Shown here: in pieces, positions 29,660 through 38,118 of the stretch
Layout of the letters: every line of letters begins with the position of its first letter
Position numbering within the stretch: the first letter of the stretch is position 1
Assembly: GCA_019459055.1 (NCBI GenBank)
Contig: JAIBEI010000025.1
Location: 50,249 to 114,248, forward strand
Direction: 5' to 3'
From: Thiobacillus sp.
Lineage (GTDB): Bacteria; Pseudomonadota; Gammaproteobacteria; Burkholderiales; Thiobacillaceae
Length of the DNA: 64,000 bases
Notes under the pieces: model-generated
What the model saw: only the letters and a program-made list of their open reading frames with translations
Database searches by the model: none
What the model was told of the DNA's origin: nothing
Program-made: the position numbers and the translations under genes

Positions 29660-29688
29660 GGCCGCTTTTCAAGGATTGCAGGATCGGC

Positions 29689-30855
29689 ATGACGACGCCC
29701 AGATCATTTGCCATTCGTGGCCACACCCTGTTGCCCATCGTCCAGGGCGGCATGGGGGTGGGCGTGTCGGCGCACCGGCTGGCCGGTACGGTGGCGCGTG
29801 CCGGCGGGATGGGCACGATTGCGAGCATCGACCTGCGGCATCACCACGCCGATCTGACCGAGCAGTCGAAACACTGTCGTGACAAGGACGAGCTCAACCG
29901 GCTGAATTTCATCGCGCTGGATCGCGAGATCGGGGCCGCGCTCGACATCGCTGCGGGCCATGGCCTGGTGGCGGTCAACGTGATGAAAGCGGTGGACGCG
30001 CATCCGGCCTATGTGCGGCAGGCCTGCGACTCGGGCGCGCAGGCCATCGTGATGGGGGCAGGGCTGCCGCTCGACCTGGCGGAACTGACCGAGGGCTATC
30101 CCGAGGTTGCGCTGATCCCCATCCTGTCGGACGCGCGCGGCGCCGCCATCGTGCTGAAGAAGCTGGCGCGCAAGGGACGCTTGCCGGATGCCATGGTGAT
30201 CGAGCATCCGCAGTACGCAGGCGGCCACCTCGGTGCGCCGAACCCGGCCGACCTCGCCAACGCGCGCTTCGGCCTCGCCGAAGTGCTGCCCGGCATCTTC
30301 AAGGTGTTTGACGACATGGGCATCGCGCGCGAGCAGATCCCCGTCATCGTCGGCGGCGGCATCAACAGCCACGAGAAAGTGCTGGCCGCGCTGGCGCTGG
30401 GCGCCGCCGCGGTGCAGGTCGGCACGCCGTTTGCCGTCACCGAGGAAGGCGACGCCCACCCCAACTTCAAGCGCGTGCTGCTCGATGCGAAACCCGAGGA
30501 CATCGTCACCTTCATGAGCGTTGCCGGGCTGCCCGCGCGCGCGGTGAAGACCCCGTGGCTCGCCAACTATCTCAAGCGCGAATCGAAGCTGCAGGCCGTG
30601 GCGAAGGCCGATCCGAACCGCTGCGCCATCGGCCTGCACTGCCTGACCCAATGCGGCCTGCGCGACGGGCTCAAGAAAGCCGGGCAGTTCTGCATCGACT
30701 CGCAACTGGTCGCCGCGCTCAAGGGCGAGGTCAACAAGGGCCTGTTCTTCCGCGGCAGCGAGAGCCTGCCGTTCAGCAGCGCGATCCGCAGCGTGCAGGA
30801 GTTGATCGACTATCTGCTCACCGGCATGAAACCCGATTTCGGTACCCCGGCATGA
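29689..30855 (+). CDS. nitronate monooxygenase family flavoprotein
   Basis: This 388-residue FMN TIM-barrel of the NMO/2-nitropropane dioxygenase family has PIVQGGMGVGVSAHRLA at the N-terminus, VNVMKAV, HPQYAGGHLGAP and the FMN-phosphate motif VIVGGGINSHEKVLAALALGA. It is longer than classic NMOs and has a C-terminal cysteine group (CAIGLHCLTQCG). It leads an apparent operon with yhcC-type, ubiU, ubiV, queD and ubiT. The true substrate is unknown. A distant paralogue is at 42893. Confidence 0.85.
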   Translation: MTTPRSFAIRGHTLLPIVQGGMGVGVSAHRLAGTVARAGGMGTIASIDLRHHHADLTEQSKHCRDKDELNRLNFIALDREIGAALDIAAGHGLVAVNVMKAVDAHPAYVRQACDSGAQAIVMGAGLPLDLAELTEGYPEVALIPILSDARGAAIVLKKLARKGRLPDAMVIEHPQYAGGHLGAPNPADLANARFGLAEVLPGIFKVFDDMGIAREQIPVIVGGGINSHEKVLAALALGAAAVQVGTPFAVTEEGDAHPNFKRVLLDAKPEDIVTFMSVAGLPARAVKTPWLANYLKRESKLQAVAKADPNRCAIGLHCLTQCGLRDGLKKAGQFCIDSQLVAALKGEVNKGLFFRGSESLPFSSAIRSVQELIDYLLTGMKPDFGTPA

Positions 30856-31802
30856 GCACCCTCAGCCAGCGCATCCATACCTTCGGCAGCGCCATGCTGG
30901 AGCGGCATGGCGAGCGGGTGCACAAGATCGCGCTCGACGCCGGCTTCACCTGCCCCAACCGCGACGGCAGCAAGGGGATCGGCGGTTGCACCTTCTGCAA
31001 CAACAAATCTTTCGCCCCCGGCACGCTCGACCCGGCGCCGCTCGCCGCGCAGTTCGACCGCGCCCGTGGCCGCATTGCGCGGGGCACGGGGGCGCGGCGG
31101 TTCATCGCCTATTTCCAGGCCTATACCAACACCTATGCGCACGTGGACGAATTGCGCGCACTGTACGACACGGCGCTGGCGGCGCCCGACGTGATCGGGC
31201 TGGCGATCGGCACGCGGCCCGATTGCGTGCCGCCGCCGGTGCTGGATCTGCTGGCGGAATACCGCGACCGCGGCCACGAGGTGTGGCTGGAGCTCGGCCT
31301 GCAGTCGTCCTTCGACGCCACCCTGGTGCGGGTGAACCGCGGCCACGGCTTCGCCGAATACCAGACCGCCACCCGGGCGGCGCGCGCGCGCGGCATTCCG
31401 GTGTGCTGCCATCTCATCGTTGGCTTGCCGGGCGAGGACGCCTCCCACAGCCATGTCAGCCTCGACCGCGTACTCGACGTCGGCGTCGACGGCCTCAAGC
31501 TGCATCCGCTGCACGTGGTGAAACACACCAAACTGGCGATCGAATGGAAGCGCGGCGAATACACGCCGCTGGCCGAGGCGGACTACGTGCGCATCGCCGC
31601 CGACCTGATCGAGCGCACGCCGTGGGAGGTGGTCTACCACCGCGTCACCGGCACCTCCCCGGCCGACATCCTGCTGGCGCCGGCGTGGTGCGCGAAGAAG
31701 TGGGAGGTGCTGAACGGCATCGCCGACGAACTGGAACGGCGCGACAGCCGCCAGGGTTCGCGCGCGGGCCAAGCCTGGAAGGAGGAATCGTATGCCGCTT
31801 GA
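30852..31802 (+). CDS. TIGR01212 (YhcC-type) radical SAM protein
   Basis: This 316-residue radical SAM protein has cluster motif CPNRDGSKGIGGCTFC (CX11-12CX2C, typical of TIGR01212), then GLAIGTRPDCVPPPVLDLL, LELGLQSS and HLIVGLPGED. Its reaction is not known. The ATG overlaps the nitronate monooxygenase stop (ATGA). It also overlaps ubiU by 11 bases. Confidence 0.9.
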   Translation: MSTLSQRIHTFGSAMLERHGERVHKIALDAGFTCPNRDGSKGIGGCTFCNNKSFAPGTLDPAPLAAQFDRARGRIARGTGARRFIAYFQAYTNTYAHVDELRALYDTALAAPDVIGLAIGTRPDCVPPPVLDLLAEYRDRGHEVWLELGLQSSFDATLVRVNRGHGFAEYQTATRAARARGIPVCCHLIVGLPGEDASHSHVSLDRVLDVGVDGLKLHPLHVVKHTKLAIEWKRGEYTPLAEADYVRIAADLIERTPWEVVYHRVTGTSPADILLAPAWCAKKWEVLNGIADELERRDSRQGSRAGQAWKEESYAA

Positions 31803-32793
31803 ACTGATCTGCCCGGCGGGCAGCCTGGTATCCCTGAAGGCCGCCATCGACAATGGCGCCGACGCGGTCTACATGGGCTTTCGCGACAACACCAACGCGC
31901 GTGCCTTTCCCGGTCTCAACTTCGACGAGACGCAGGCGGCCGAAGGGCTGCGCTACGCGCACGACCGCGGCCGCCGGGTGCTGCTCGCCCTCAACACCTA
32001 TCCGCAGCCGGACACCTGGAGTCGCTGGACCGGCGCGATCGACCGCGCGGCGAAGCTCGGCATGGATGCGGTGATCCTCGCCGACGCCGGCCTGATGCGC
32101 TATGCGGTCAAGCAGCATCCACAGCTGCGGCTGCATTTGTCCGTGCAAGGCTCGGCCACCAGCTACGAGGCGGTGAATTTCTACCGCGAACACTTCGGCA
32201 TCCAGCGCGCCGTGCTGCCGCGCGTGCTGTCGCTGCCGCAGGTGGAAAACGTGGTGCAGCACACCGACGTCGAAATCGAGCTGTTCGGCTTCGGCGGCCT
32301 GTGCGTGATGGTCGAGGGGCGCTGCCTGCTGTCGTCGTATTGCACCGGCGAATCGCCCAACACGGCGGGCGTGTGCTCGCCGCCGAAAGCGGTGCAGTGG
32401 ACGGACACCCCGGCCGGCCTGGAGTCGCGCCTCAACGGCGTGCTGCTCGACCGTTACGGCAAGGATGAAAAGGCCGGCTATCCGACGCTGTGCAAGGGCC
32501 GCTTCGCCGTCGGCGGTGAAACCTATTACGCCATCGAGGAACCGACCAGCCTCAACACCCTCGACCTGTTGCCCGAGATGCTGAAGATCGGCATCGCCGC
32601 CATCAAGATCGAAGGCCGCCAGCGCAGCCCGGCCTACGTCGCGCAGGTGACGAAAGTGTGGCGCGCCGCCATCGATTCGGTGAAGAAAAACGCCGCCGGT
32701 TTCAAGCCGGAACCCGCCTGGCAGGCCGAACTCAACAAGCTGTCGGAAGGGCAGAGCCATACGCTGGGCGCCTACCATCGGCCATGGAAGTGA
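31792..32793 (+). CDS. ubiU: O2-independent ubiquinone hydroxylation protein UbiU
   Basis: UbiU, a peptidase-U32 fold protein, works with UbiV to hydroxylate the ubiquinone ring without oxygen, using a [4Fe-4S] cluster. The 333 residues start MPLELICPAGSLVSLKAAID and show FGFGGLCVMVEGRCLLSSYCTGESPN and later LCKGRF, giving the four conserved cysteines. EGRQRSPAYVAQV closes the family signature. ubiV follows after a heptamer element. Confidence 0.95.
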   Translation: MPLELICPAGSLVSLKAAIDNGADAVYMGFRDNTNARAFPGLNFDETQAAEGLRYAHDRGRRVLLALNTYPQPDTWSRWTGAIDRAAKLGMDAVILADAGLMRYAVKQHPQLRLHLSVQGSATSYEAVNFYREHFGIQRAVLPRVLSLPQVENVVQHTDVEIELFGFGGLCVMVEGRCLLSSYCTGESPNTAGVCSPPKAVQWTDTPAGLESRLNGVLLDRYGKDEKAGYPTLCKGRFAVGGETYYAIEEPTSLNTLDLLPEMLKIGIAAIKIEGRQRSPAYVAQVTKVWRAAIDSVKKNAAGFKPEPAWQAELNKLSEGQSHTLGAYHRPWK

Positions 32794-32801
32794 TGATGAT
32801 C

Positions 32802-32907
32802 GTGAGGGGTGAGGCGTCAGGCGTGAGGATGGTCGCATCCGGCTACCCGGGCCATCGCGCCTCTCCCGCAGTACACCCCTCCTAACCCCTTACGCCTAAC
32901 CCCTCAC
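32802..32907. repeat. inverted heptamer element at ubiU-ubiV junction
   Basis: Left arm 32802-32829: GTGAGGG, GTGAGGC, GTCAGGC, GTGAGGA. Right arm 32880-32907: TCCTAAC, CCCTTAC, GCCTAAC, CCCTCAC. The loop is 50 bases. It starts nine bases after the ubiU stop and ends five bases before the ubiV ATG. Outer tips read ATGATC-GTGAGGG on the left and, inverted, ATGATGC-GTGAGGG on the right. Confidence 0.88.
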
Positions 32908-32912
32908 GCATC

Positions 32913-33806
32913 ATGAACCTGACTCTCGGCCCCCTCCTCTATTACTGGTCGCGCGACGACGTCCTCGCCTTCTACGAAGAAGCGAAAAGCTGGGACGTGG
33001 CGCGCGTGTATCTGGGCGAGAGCGTGTGCTCGCGCCGTCATCTGCTGCGCCTGTCCGACTGGCTGGCGCTGGCGGAGCAGTTCGACGCCGCCGGCAAGGA
33101 AGTGGTGCTTTCCAGTCAGACGCTGATCGAGTCGGAATCCGATCTCAAGATGCTGCGCCGGATCGTGGCCGATGGCCGCTTCCGGGTTGAGGCCAACGAG
33201 TGGGGCGCGGTGCGACTGCTGTCCGAAGCCGGCGTGCCCTTCGTCGCCGGGCATACGCTCAATGTCTACAATCCGGAAACGCTGGACGTGCTCGCCGGGC
33301 TGGGCGCGAAACGCTGGCTGCCGCCGGTGGAAATGTCGCGCGCCACCCTGGCCGCGCTGCTCGAGCGCGCCCCGGCCGGAATGGAAACCGAGGTCTTCGC
33401 CTACGGCCGGCTGCCGCTGGCGTATTCGGCGCGCTGCTTCACCGCGCGCCACTACAACCTGCCCAAGGACGACTGCCAGTTCCGCTGCCTCGACCATCCC
33501 GACGGGCTGGCGCTGACGACCCGCGAGGGCGAAGCTTTCCTCACCCTGAACGGCATCCAGACGCAGTCCGCCGGGGTCTACAGCCTGATCGGCGAATTGC
33601 CCGCCCTGCGCGAACTCGGCATCGTCAGCCTGCGCCTGTCGCCGCAGTCGCGCCACATGGGGCGCGTGGTCAAATCCTTCCAGGCGGCGCTGGCGGGCGA
33701 AACCGGCGCTGCAGAACAGCTGTCGCGCGTCATGCCCGGCCCGGCGGTCGACGGGTATTGGCACGGCCGCGCGGGCCTCGAACACAGCACGGAAAAGAAC
33801 GCCTGA
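32913..33806 (+). CDS. ubiV: O2-independent ubiquinone hydroxylation protein UbiV
   Basis: This is the partner of UbiU. The 297-residue U32-fold protein begins MNLTLGPLLYYW, and its four cluster cysteines are in GESVCSRRH (about residue 38) and ARCFTARHYNLPKDDCQFRC (about 176-195). It is complete. Leader bases just before ATG are from the C-rich repeat arm. queD follows one base later. Confidence 0.96.
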   Translation: MNLTLGPLLYYWSRDDVLAFYEEAKSWDVARVYLGESVCSRRHLLRLSDWLALAEQFDAAGKEVVLSSQTLIESESDLKMLRRIVADGRFRVEANEWGAVRLLSEAGVPFVAGHTLNVYNPETLDVLAGLGAKRWLPPVEMSRATLAALLERAPAGMETEVFAYGRLPLAYSARCFTARHYNLPKDDCQFRCLDHPDGLALTTREGEAFLTLNGIQTQSAGVYSLIGELPALRELGIVSLRLSPQSRHMGRVVKSFQAALAGETGAAEQLSRVMPGPAVDGYWHGRAGLEHSTEKNA

Positions 33807-33807
33807 T

Positions 33808-34263
33808 ATGTTGATTACGCGCAGACTGGAATTCGACGCCGGTCACCGCATCCCCAACCATGCCAGCCAGTGCCGTCACCTGCACGGCCACCGCTACGCG
33901 CTTGAAATCACGCTGTCCGGCGAGATCATCCGTACCGAAGGTGCCGCGGAGCAGGGCATGGTGATGGATTTTTCCGACGTGAAAGCCGTCGCCAATTCGG
34001 TGCTGGTCGACCACTGGGATCATGCCTTCCTGGTGTACCAGGGCGACCACGCGGTGGTGGAATTTCTGGCGTCGTTGCCTGAACACAAGACCGTCGTGCT
34101 GCCGATGGTGCCCACCGTGGAAAATCTGGCGGACGAAGCGTTCCGCATCCTCGATGCGGCCTATCTCGACAGCTATGGCAACCAGCTTCGGCTGCATCGG
34201 GTGCGCCTGTACGAAACCCCTAACAACTGGGCCGACGCCGTGCGCCAGGGGCAACCCGAATAA
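33808..34263 (+). CDS. queD: 6-carboxy-5,6,7,8-tetrahydropterin synthase (PTPS/QueD family)
   Basis: QueD makes carboxytetrahydropterin from dihydroneopterin triphosphate, the step before QueE in queuosine synthesis. The 151 residues contain the zinc histidines (FDAGHRI, HLHGHRY) with catalytic Cys in QCRHLHGH, MVMDFSDVK, LDHWDH-type VDHWDHAFL and PTVENLA. A broader pterin role is possible, but queE-queC in the window favour QueD. It sits between ubiV and ubiT. Confidence 0.9.
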   Translation: MLITRRLEFDAGHRIPNHASQCRHLHGHRYALEITLSGEIIRTEGAAEQGMVMDFSDVKAVANSVLVDHWDHAFLVYQGDHAVVEFLASLPEHKTVVLPMVPTVENLADEAFRILDAAYLDSYGNQLRLHRVRLYETPNNWADAVRQGQPE

Positions 34264-34276
34264 GTCCCGGGCCTTG

Positions 34277-34350
34277 TCATTGCGAACGCGGCAGAACAGC
34301 GCTTTAATAAAGACCCGCCTTTCGGGATTGCCGCGCGGGCCCGCAATAAC
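34277..34350 (+). repeat. TCATTGCG-type palindromic repeat, copy 2
   Basis: TCATTGCGAACGCGG at the left and GGGATTGCCGCGCGGGCCCG-CAATAAC at the right pair as an imperfect palindrome. Same family as 16759 and 61133. It lies between queD and ubiT. Confidence 0.55.
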
Positions 34351-34389
34351 AAATTGAATGCTGTCCCATTGAATCATGGAGCAATCATC

Positions 34390-34839
34390 GTGAACCTAGC
34401 CTTCCCCCCGCTGCTTGCCAACGTCGTCAGCCGGCTTCCGGTCGCACCGCCCAGCCTGGCATTTTCCGTGACGGCAAACCGCCTGCTGTGGCCGGCGCTG
34501 AAAACGCTCGACTGGCAAGCGCTGGTCGGTCGGCGCTACGCCATTCGCGTCAAGGATATTGGGCTCTGCCTCCGCTTCACCGTCACCGAGCGCGGCTTCG
34601 CGCCGGACAGCGGCGCGCCCGACCTCACCATCAGCGCCAGCGCCCGCGACTTCCTGCTGCTGCTCAGTCGCCGCGAAGACCCCGACACTCTTTTCTTCAG
34701 CCGCCGTCTGGTGAGCGAGGGCGACACCGAACTCGGCCTTACCGTCAAGAATCTGCTCGACGCCCTCGACCCTGAACTGGTGCTGGGCCGTTTACCCACA
34801 CCGCTGGCGCGCGCGGCGCAGCGTTTGATGGCAGCGTAA
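34390..34839 (+). CDS. ubiT: SCP2-domain ubiquinone accessory factor UbiT
   Basis: UbiT is a lipid-binding SCP2 protein needed with UbiU/UbiV for anaerobic ubiquinone synthesis. The 149 residues have the SCP2 pattern GRRYAIRVKDIGLCLRF, PDLTISASARDFLLLLSRREDPDTLFFSRRLVSEGDTELGLTVKNLLDAL. The GTG at 34390 has GGAG eight bases upstream. It ends the anaerobic ubiquinone operon. Confidence 0.93.
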   Translation: MNLAFPPLLANVVSRLPVAPPSLAFSVTANRLLWPALKTLDWQALVGRRYAIRVKDIGLCLRFTVTERGFAPDSGAPDLTISASARDFLLLLSRREDPDTLFFSRRLVSEGDTELGLTVKNLLDALDPELVLGRLPTPLARAAQRLMAA

Positions 34840-34866
34840 GACCGCCGTCGACTTCTTGTCGATGGA

Positions 34867-35283
34867 TCAGAACTGGTCGGCCGTCCACTCATCCAGATAG
34901 GTGCATGCCTCCGGGGTGGGGGTTGTGGAAGTCTTGCCCAGAATGGGTGTGTAGCAGAGGTACTGATTGCCGGATTCGTCCGACAGATTGCGCAGTGGCA
35001 TCTCGCCCAGCGTTTCGTAGCCTTGCGTGTCCATCATGACGAACCCGTATTCGTCTCCCACATTGATTTCCAGCTTGCCACCGTTGCCTTCACCGTATTT
35101 TTCCCACCAGGTTTCCGCATTGCCACCCTCAAAGTGGGGGGACATGCTCTGATTGCTGCGTCGGTGCCAGGAAATGATGGTGGGTTCCTGCACCTCGTTC
35201 TGTTTGGCAATGCCTTTGGCCAGGATGCTCGCGCTCTGGAAATTGAGGGCGCCACCCGGGTAATTGATCTGTAGGTTTTTCAT
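34867..35283 (-). CDS. small conserved protein, AF1514/DUF5619-like
   Basis: This 138-residue acidic soluble protein has no signal peptide. The pattern NFQSASILAKGIAKQ, then IISWHRRSNQSMSPHFEGG, then GGKLEINVGDEYGFVMMD resembles small AF1514/DUF5619 proteins of unknown function. The C-terminal third (GYETLGEMPLRNL...) is extra. The ATG at 35283 is preceded by AGGAGG at good spacing. Convergent with ubiT. I cannot assign a function. Confidence 0.7.
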   Translation of the reverse strand: MKNLQINYPGGALNFQSASILAKGIAKQNEVQEPTIISWHRRSNQSMSPHFEGGNAETWWEKYGEGNGGKLEINVGDEYGFVMMDTQGYETLGEMPLRNLSDESGNQYLCYTPILGKTSTTPTPEACTYLDEWTADQF

Positions 35284-35445
35284 GATGTTTCCTCCTGCAA
35301 AATGAGTCACTCCGTGCGCAGAAGATTGCCGCACAGCCTGATTTATTTGTAGGCGAATACCCGACAAAAACAGTTAACCATTATCAATGCCGGCTTGATC
35401 CGCGATCAAACGCATCTATGACAGACCGTCCGCAGAACGGGTAGG

Positions 35446-35883
35446 TCAGCGCTCACCCGCCTGCTTGTCGGCGTCCAGCTCATCGGGCCCCGGTACGCGG
35501 AAAATCCCCTGTAGCCGGAGCAGTTCGTTGCGGTGCTGGCCCGCGAGCGCATTCAGCACGTCGTTTCCCTTGGGCGTCAGATGCACTTCCACCTCCCGCC
35601 GGTCGTTGCGCCCCACGCGGCGCTGCACCAGTTCCAGCTTTTCGCACCGCGAGATCAGCGAGACCGCACCGTGATGATGGGCCTGAAGCCTTTCCGCCAG
35701 TTCGCTTACAGTGGCCCATTCGCGATCCGCAAACCCGCGCACGTGCAGCAGCAGTTGGTACTGGAGGTGCGTGATGCCGTGGAGGCGCGCCGCCTCCTCG
35801 CTGAAACGCAGGAAGCGCCGCAGCTGATAACGGAAACTGGAAAGCGTCTCGAATTCCTTTTTGCTCAAGGGAGGCAGGGGCAT
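35446..35883 (-). CDS. MarR family transcriptional regulator
   Basis: This 145-residue winged-helix regulator has a dimerisation helix, then HGITHLQYQLLLHVRGF, WATVSELAERLQAHHHGAVSLISRCEKLELVQRRVGRNDRREVEVHLTPKG (recognition helix and wing). It is divergent from the Yip1 membrane gene, and a palindrome lies between them, so it probably represses both. ATG at 35883 follows AGGA. Confidence 0.93.
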   Translation of the reverse strand: MPLPPLSKKEFETLSSFRYQLRRFLRFSEEAARLHGITHLQYQLLLHVRGFADREWATVSELAERLQAHHHGAVSLISRCEKLELVQRRVGRNDRREVEVHLTPKGNDVLNALAGQHRNELLRLQGIFRVPGPDELDADKQAGER

Positions 35884-35922
35884 TTGTATTTGTTCCTGGC
35901 AGGCTGGTTTTCCACTGGCTTT

Positions 35923-35941
35923 TATATCATGTTGTGATATA
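35923..35941. promoter_or_regulatory. candidate MarR operator
   Basis: TATATCA and TGATATA are perfect inverted halves around TGTTG. It lies 40 bases before the MarR start and 77 before the divergent membrane gene. Size and AT-content match MarR sites. Confidence 0.65.
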
Positions 35942-36017
35942 TATACGTTACGGCAGTACGCCGGTTCAGGCCAAAGCCCGTCACGGACGGTCGCCACATT
36001 GAGAAAAGGAGATTCAC

Positions 36018-36587
36018 ATGAGTATCCTGCACATTCACAAAATGTTCGTTTCGTCTCACGAGGGGTGGGATGAACTGGCGCACATGCACGCCTCGCCACT
36101 CAAGCTGTTCTTTTTCCTGGTCGTGCCATTTTCACTGATTCCGCCCTTGATGCTGGAGTATGCCGGCCATCATATCGGCGCGGTCCTGTTCCCGGACACG
36201 GCCGGACAGGCGTGGAGCATGGCTGCGCTCTTCTTCCTTGTTGCCGAGCTGATCACCGTCCCGCTCATGGCCCGGGCGATCATGTCGGTGGCCAACAGCA
36301 AGGGGGCCGCCAGCAATTATCACGATGCCTTCACGTTGGCCGCCGTTGCGGCCGTGCCGCTCTGGCTGTCGTCGCTGGCGCTCTTCTTCGACCACATCGC
36401 CCTGATCGTGGCCATGGTCGTGCTGGGGGTGGCGGCTTCGGTCGTGCTGATCTTCCGCGGGGTGGAGAGCATACTGAAAGTCGAGGAAGACGTGGTCGCC
36501 TTCGAAATCGCCTATATCGTCACTGGGCTCGGACTCATCGCCTGGGCGGTGCTGGTCATGCTGGGACTCGTCCCGGCCCTCGCCTGA
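36018..36587 (+). CDS. Yip1-family inner membrane protein
   Basis: This 189-residue protein has five hydrophobic helices (about residues 28-50, 65-90, 105-128, 130-150, 160-187). The sequence HASPLKLFFFLVVPFSLIPPLML and the spacing suit the bacterial Yip1/DUF1282 family. Function unknown. A strong AAAAGGAG site is present. Its divergence from marR suggests MarR control. Confidence 0.8.
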   Translation: MSILHIHKMFVSSHEGWDELAHMHASPLKLFFFLVVPFSLIPPLMLEYAGHHIGAVLFPDTAGQAWSMAALFFLVAELITVPLMARAIMSVANSKGAASNYHDAFTLAAVAAVPLWLSSLALFFDHIALIVAMVVLGVAASVVLIFRGVESILKVEEDVVAFEIAYIVTGLGLIAWAVLVMLGLVPALA

Positions 36588-36633
36588 CGGTTCTCGTATC
36601 GAAAGGCGCCTAGTTGGTATCGATGCATCGGCG

Positions 36634-38001
36634 TCACACGATTTCCTCCTGGTAATGCCGATGCAGCGCATCCAGCAGCCTGGCGTGGATGCCGCCAAAC
36701 CCCCCGTTGCTCATCATCAGCACATGGTCGCCGGGGCGGGCATCCGCCACCATCTGGCTGACCAAGTTATCCAGGTTGTCGAACACCCGCGCCTTGTCGC
36801 CCAGCGGGGCTAAAGCCTCGGCTGCATCCCAGCCGAGGTTGGCGCCGTAGCAGTAGACGAGGTCGGCGTCGGCGAGGCTGTCGGGCAGGGCGGCTTTCAT
36901 CACGCCGAGCTTCATGGTGTTGGAGCGCGGTTCCAGCACGGCGAGGATGCGTGCGCGGCCGACCTTTGCCCGCAGGCCTTCAACGGTGGTGGCAATCGCG
37001 GTGGGATGGTGGGCGAAGTCGTCGTAGACGGTGATGCCATGCACGGCGCCGCGGGTTTCCATGCGGCGCTTGACGTTCTCGAAGCGGGACAGGGCGTCGA
37101 TCGCGACGGCGGCGGGAACGCCGGCGTGGCGCGCGGCGGCGATCGAGGCCAGCGCGTTCATGCGGTTGTGCTCGCCGATCAGCGACCACTTCACGCGGCC
37201 CTGCAGGGTGCCGTCGAAGAAGACGTCGAAGTGGCCGTCGGCGTCGACTTCTCCCGCGCTCCACCCCCCCGTGCTGCCGAAGTGCTCGACCGGAGTCCAC
37301 AGGCCGCGCTCGAACACCCGGTCGAGGTTGGCGTCGGTGCCGTTGGCGACGATGAGGCCGTTGCCGGGGACGGTGCGCACCAGATGGTGGAACTGGGTTT
37401 CGATGGCGGCGAGGTCGGGGAAGATGTCGGCGTGGTCGTACTCGAGGTTGTTGAGGATGAGCGTGCGCGGGTGGTAGTGGACGAATTTGGAGCGCTTGTC
37501 GAAGAAGGCGGTGTCGTATTCGTCGGCCTCGATGACGAAGAAGGGGCTATCGGTGAGGCGTGCCGAGATGCCGAAGTTCTGCGGGATGCCGCCGACGAGG
37601 AAGCCGGGGGAAAGCCCGGCGTCTTCGAGGATCCAGGCGAGCATGGCCGAGGTGGTGGTCTTGCCGTGGGTGCCGGCCACGGCGAGCACCCATTTGTCTT
37701 TCAGAACATTATCGGCGAGCCACTGCGGGCCGGAGGTGTAGACGAGGCCGCGGTCGAGGATGGCTTCCATCAGCGGGTTGCCGCGGGTGACGACGTTGCC
37801 GACGACGAAGACGTCGGGATCGAGGCCGATCTGGCCGGCATCCCAGCCTTCGGTCAGCTCGATGCCGAGGGCGCGCAGCTGGTCGGACATCGGCGGGTAG
37901 ACGTTGGCGTCGCAGCCGGTGACGGTGTGGCCGGCTGCGCGGGCAATGGCGGCGAGACCGCCCATGAAGGTGCCGCAGATGCCGAGGATGTGGAGGTGCA
38001 T
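36634..38001 (-). CDS. mpl: UDP-N-acetylmuramate:L-alanyl-gamma-D-glutamyl-meso-diaminopimelate ligase
   Basis: Mpl reattaches recycled murein tripeptide to UDP-MurNAc. The 455 residues carry MHLHILGICGTFMGGLA, the ATP loop VAGTHGKTTTSAM, NLEYDHADIF and YDDFAHHPTAI, all Mur ligase signatures, with an Mpl-type N-terminus. A poly-T/poly-A stretch and the heptamer element precede the ATG, so no purine-rich ribosome site is seen. Confidence 0.96.
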   Translation of the reverse strand: MHLHILGICGTFMGGLAAIARAAGHTVTGCDANVYPPMSDQLRALGIELTEGWDAGQIGLDPDVFVVGNVVTRGNPLMEAILDRGLVYTSGPQWLADNVLKDKWVLAVAGTHGKTTTSAMLAWILEDAGLSPGFLVGGIPQNFGISARLTDSPFFVIEADEYDTAFFDKRSKFVHYHPRTLILNNLEYDHADIFPDLAAIETQFHHLVRTVPGNGLIVANGTDANLDRVFERGLWTPVEHFGSTGGWSAGEVDADGHFDVFFDGTLQGRVKWSLIGEHNRMNALASIAAARHAGVPAAVAIDALSRFENVKRRMETRGAVHGITVYDDFAHHPTAIATTVEGLRAKVGRARILAVLEPRSNTMKLGVMKAALPDSLADADLVYCYGANLGWDAAEALAPLGDKARVFDNLDNLVSQMVADARPGDHVLMMSNGGFGGIHARLLDALHRHYQEEIV

Positions 38002-38011
38002 GGTTTTTTTG

Positions 38012-38108
38012 GTGAGGGGTTAGGGGTTAGGGGTTAGGGGTTAGGGGGGCCGAGGTTAAGAGGTACACCGCAATTGCGGCTCCTTACCCCTTACGCTTCA
38101 CGCCTCAC
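38012..38108. repeat. inverted heptamer element upstream of mpl, telomere-like
   Basis: Left arm 38012-38046 is GTGAGGG then four exact GTTAGGG units, giving four GGGG runs parted by TTA. Right arm 38081-38108: TCCTTAC, CCCTTAC, GCTTCAC, GCCTCAC. The loop is 34 bases. It fills the gap between the sensor kinase stop and mpl. Confidence 0.88.
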
Positions 38109-38118
38109 CGAAACATGA

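Noticed and set aside
29475..29688. FMN riboswitch before ribE
   Set aside because: No stretch resembles the conserved RFN core (AGGGGC...CCGGCGGT).
35395..35409. Fnr/Anr box TTGATC-CGC-GATCAA upstream of the small protein gene
   Set aside because: A perfect palindrome, but the TTGAT and ATCAA halves are five bases apart instead of four, so it is not a canonical Fnr site. It may bind something else.
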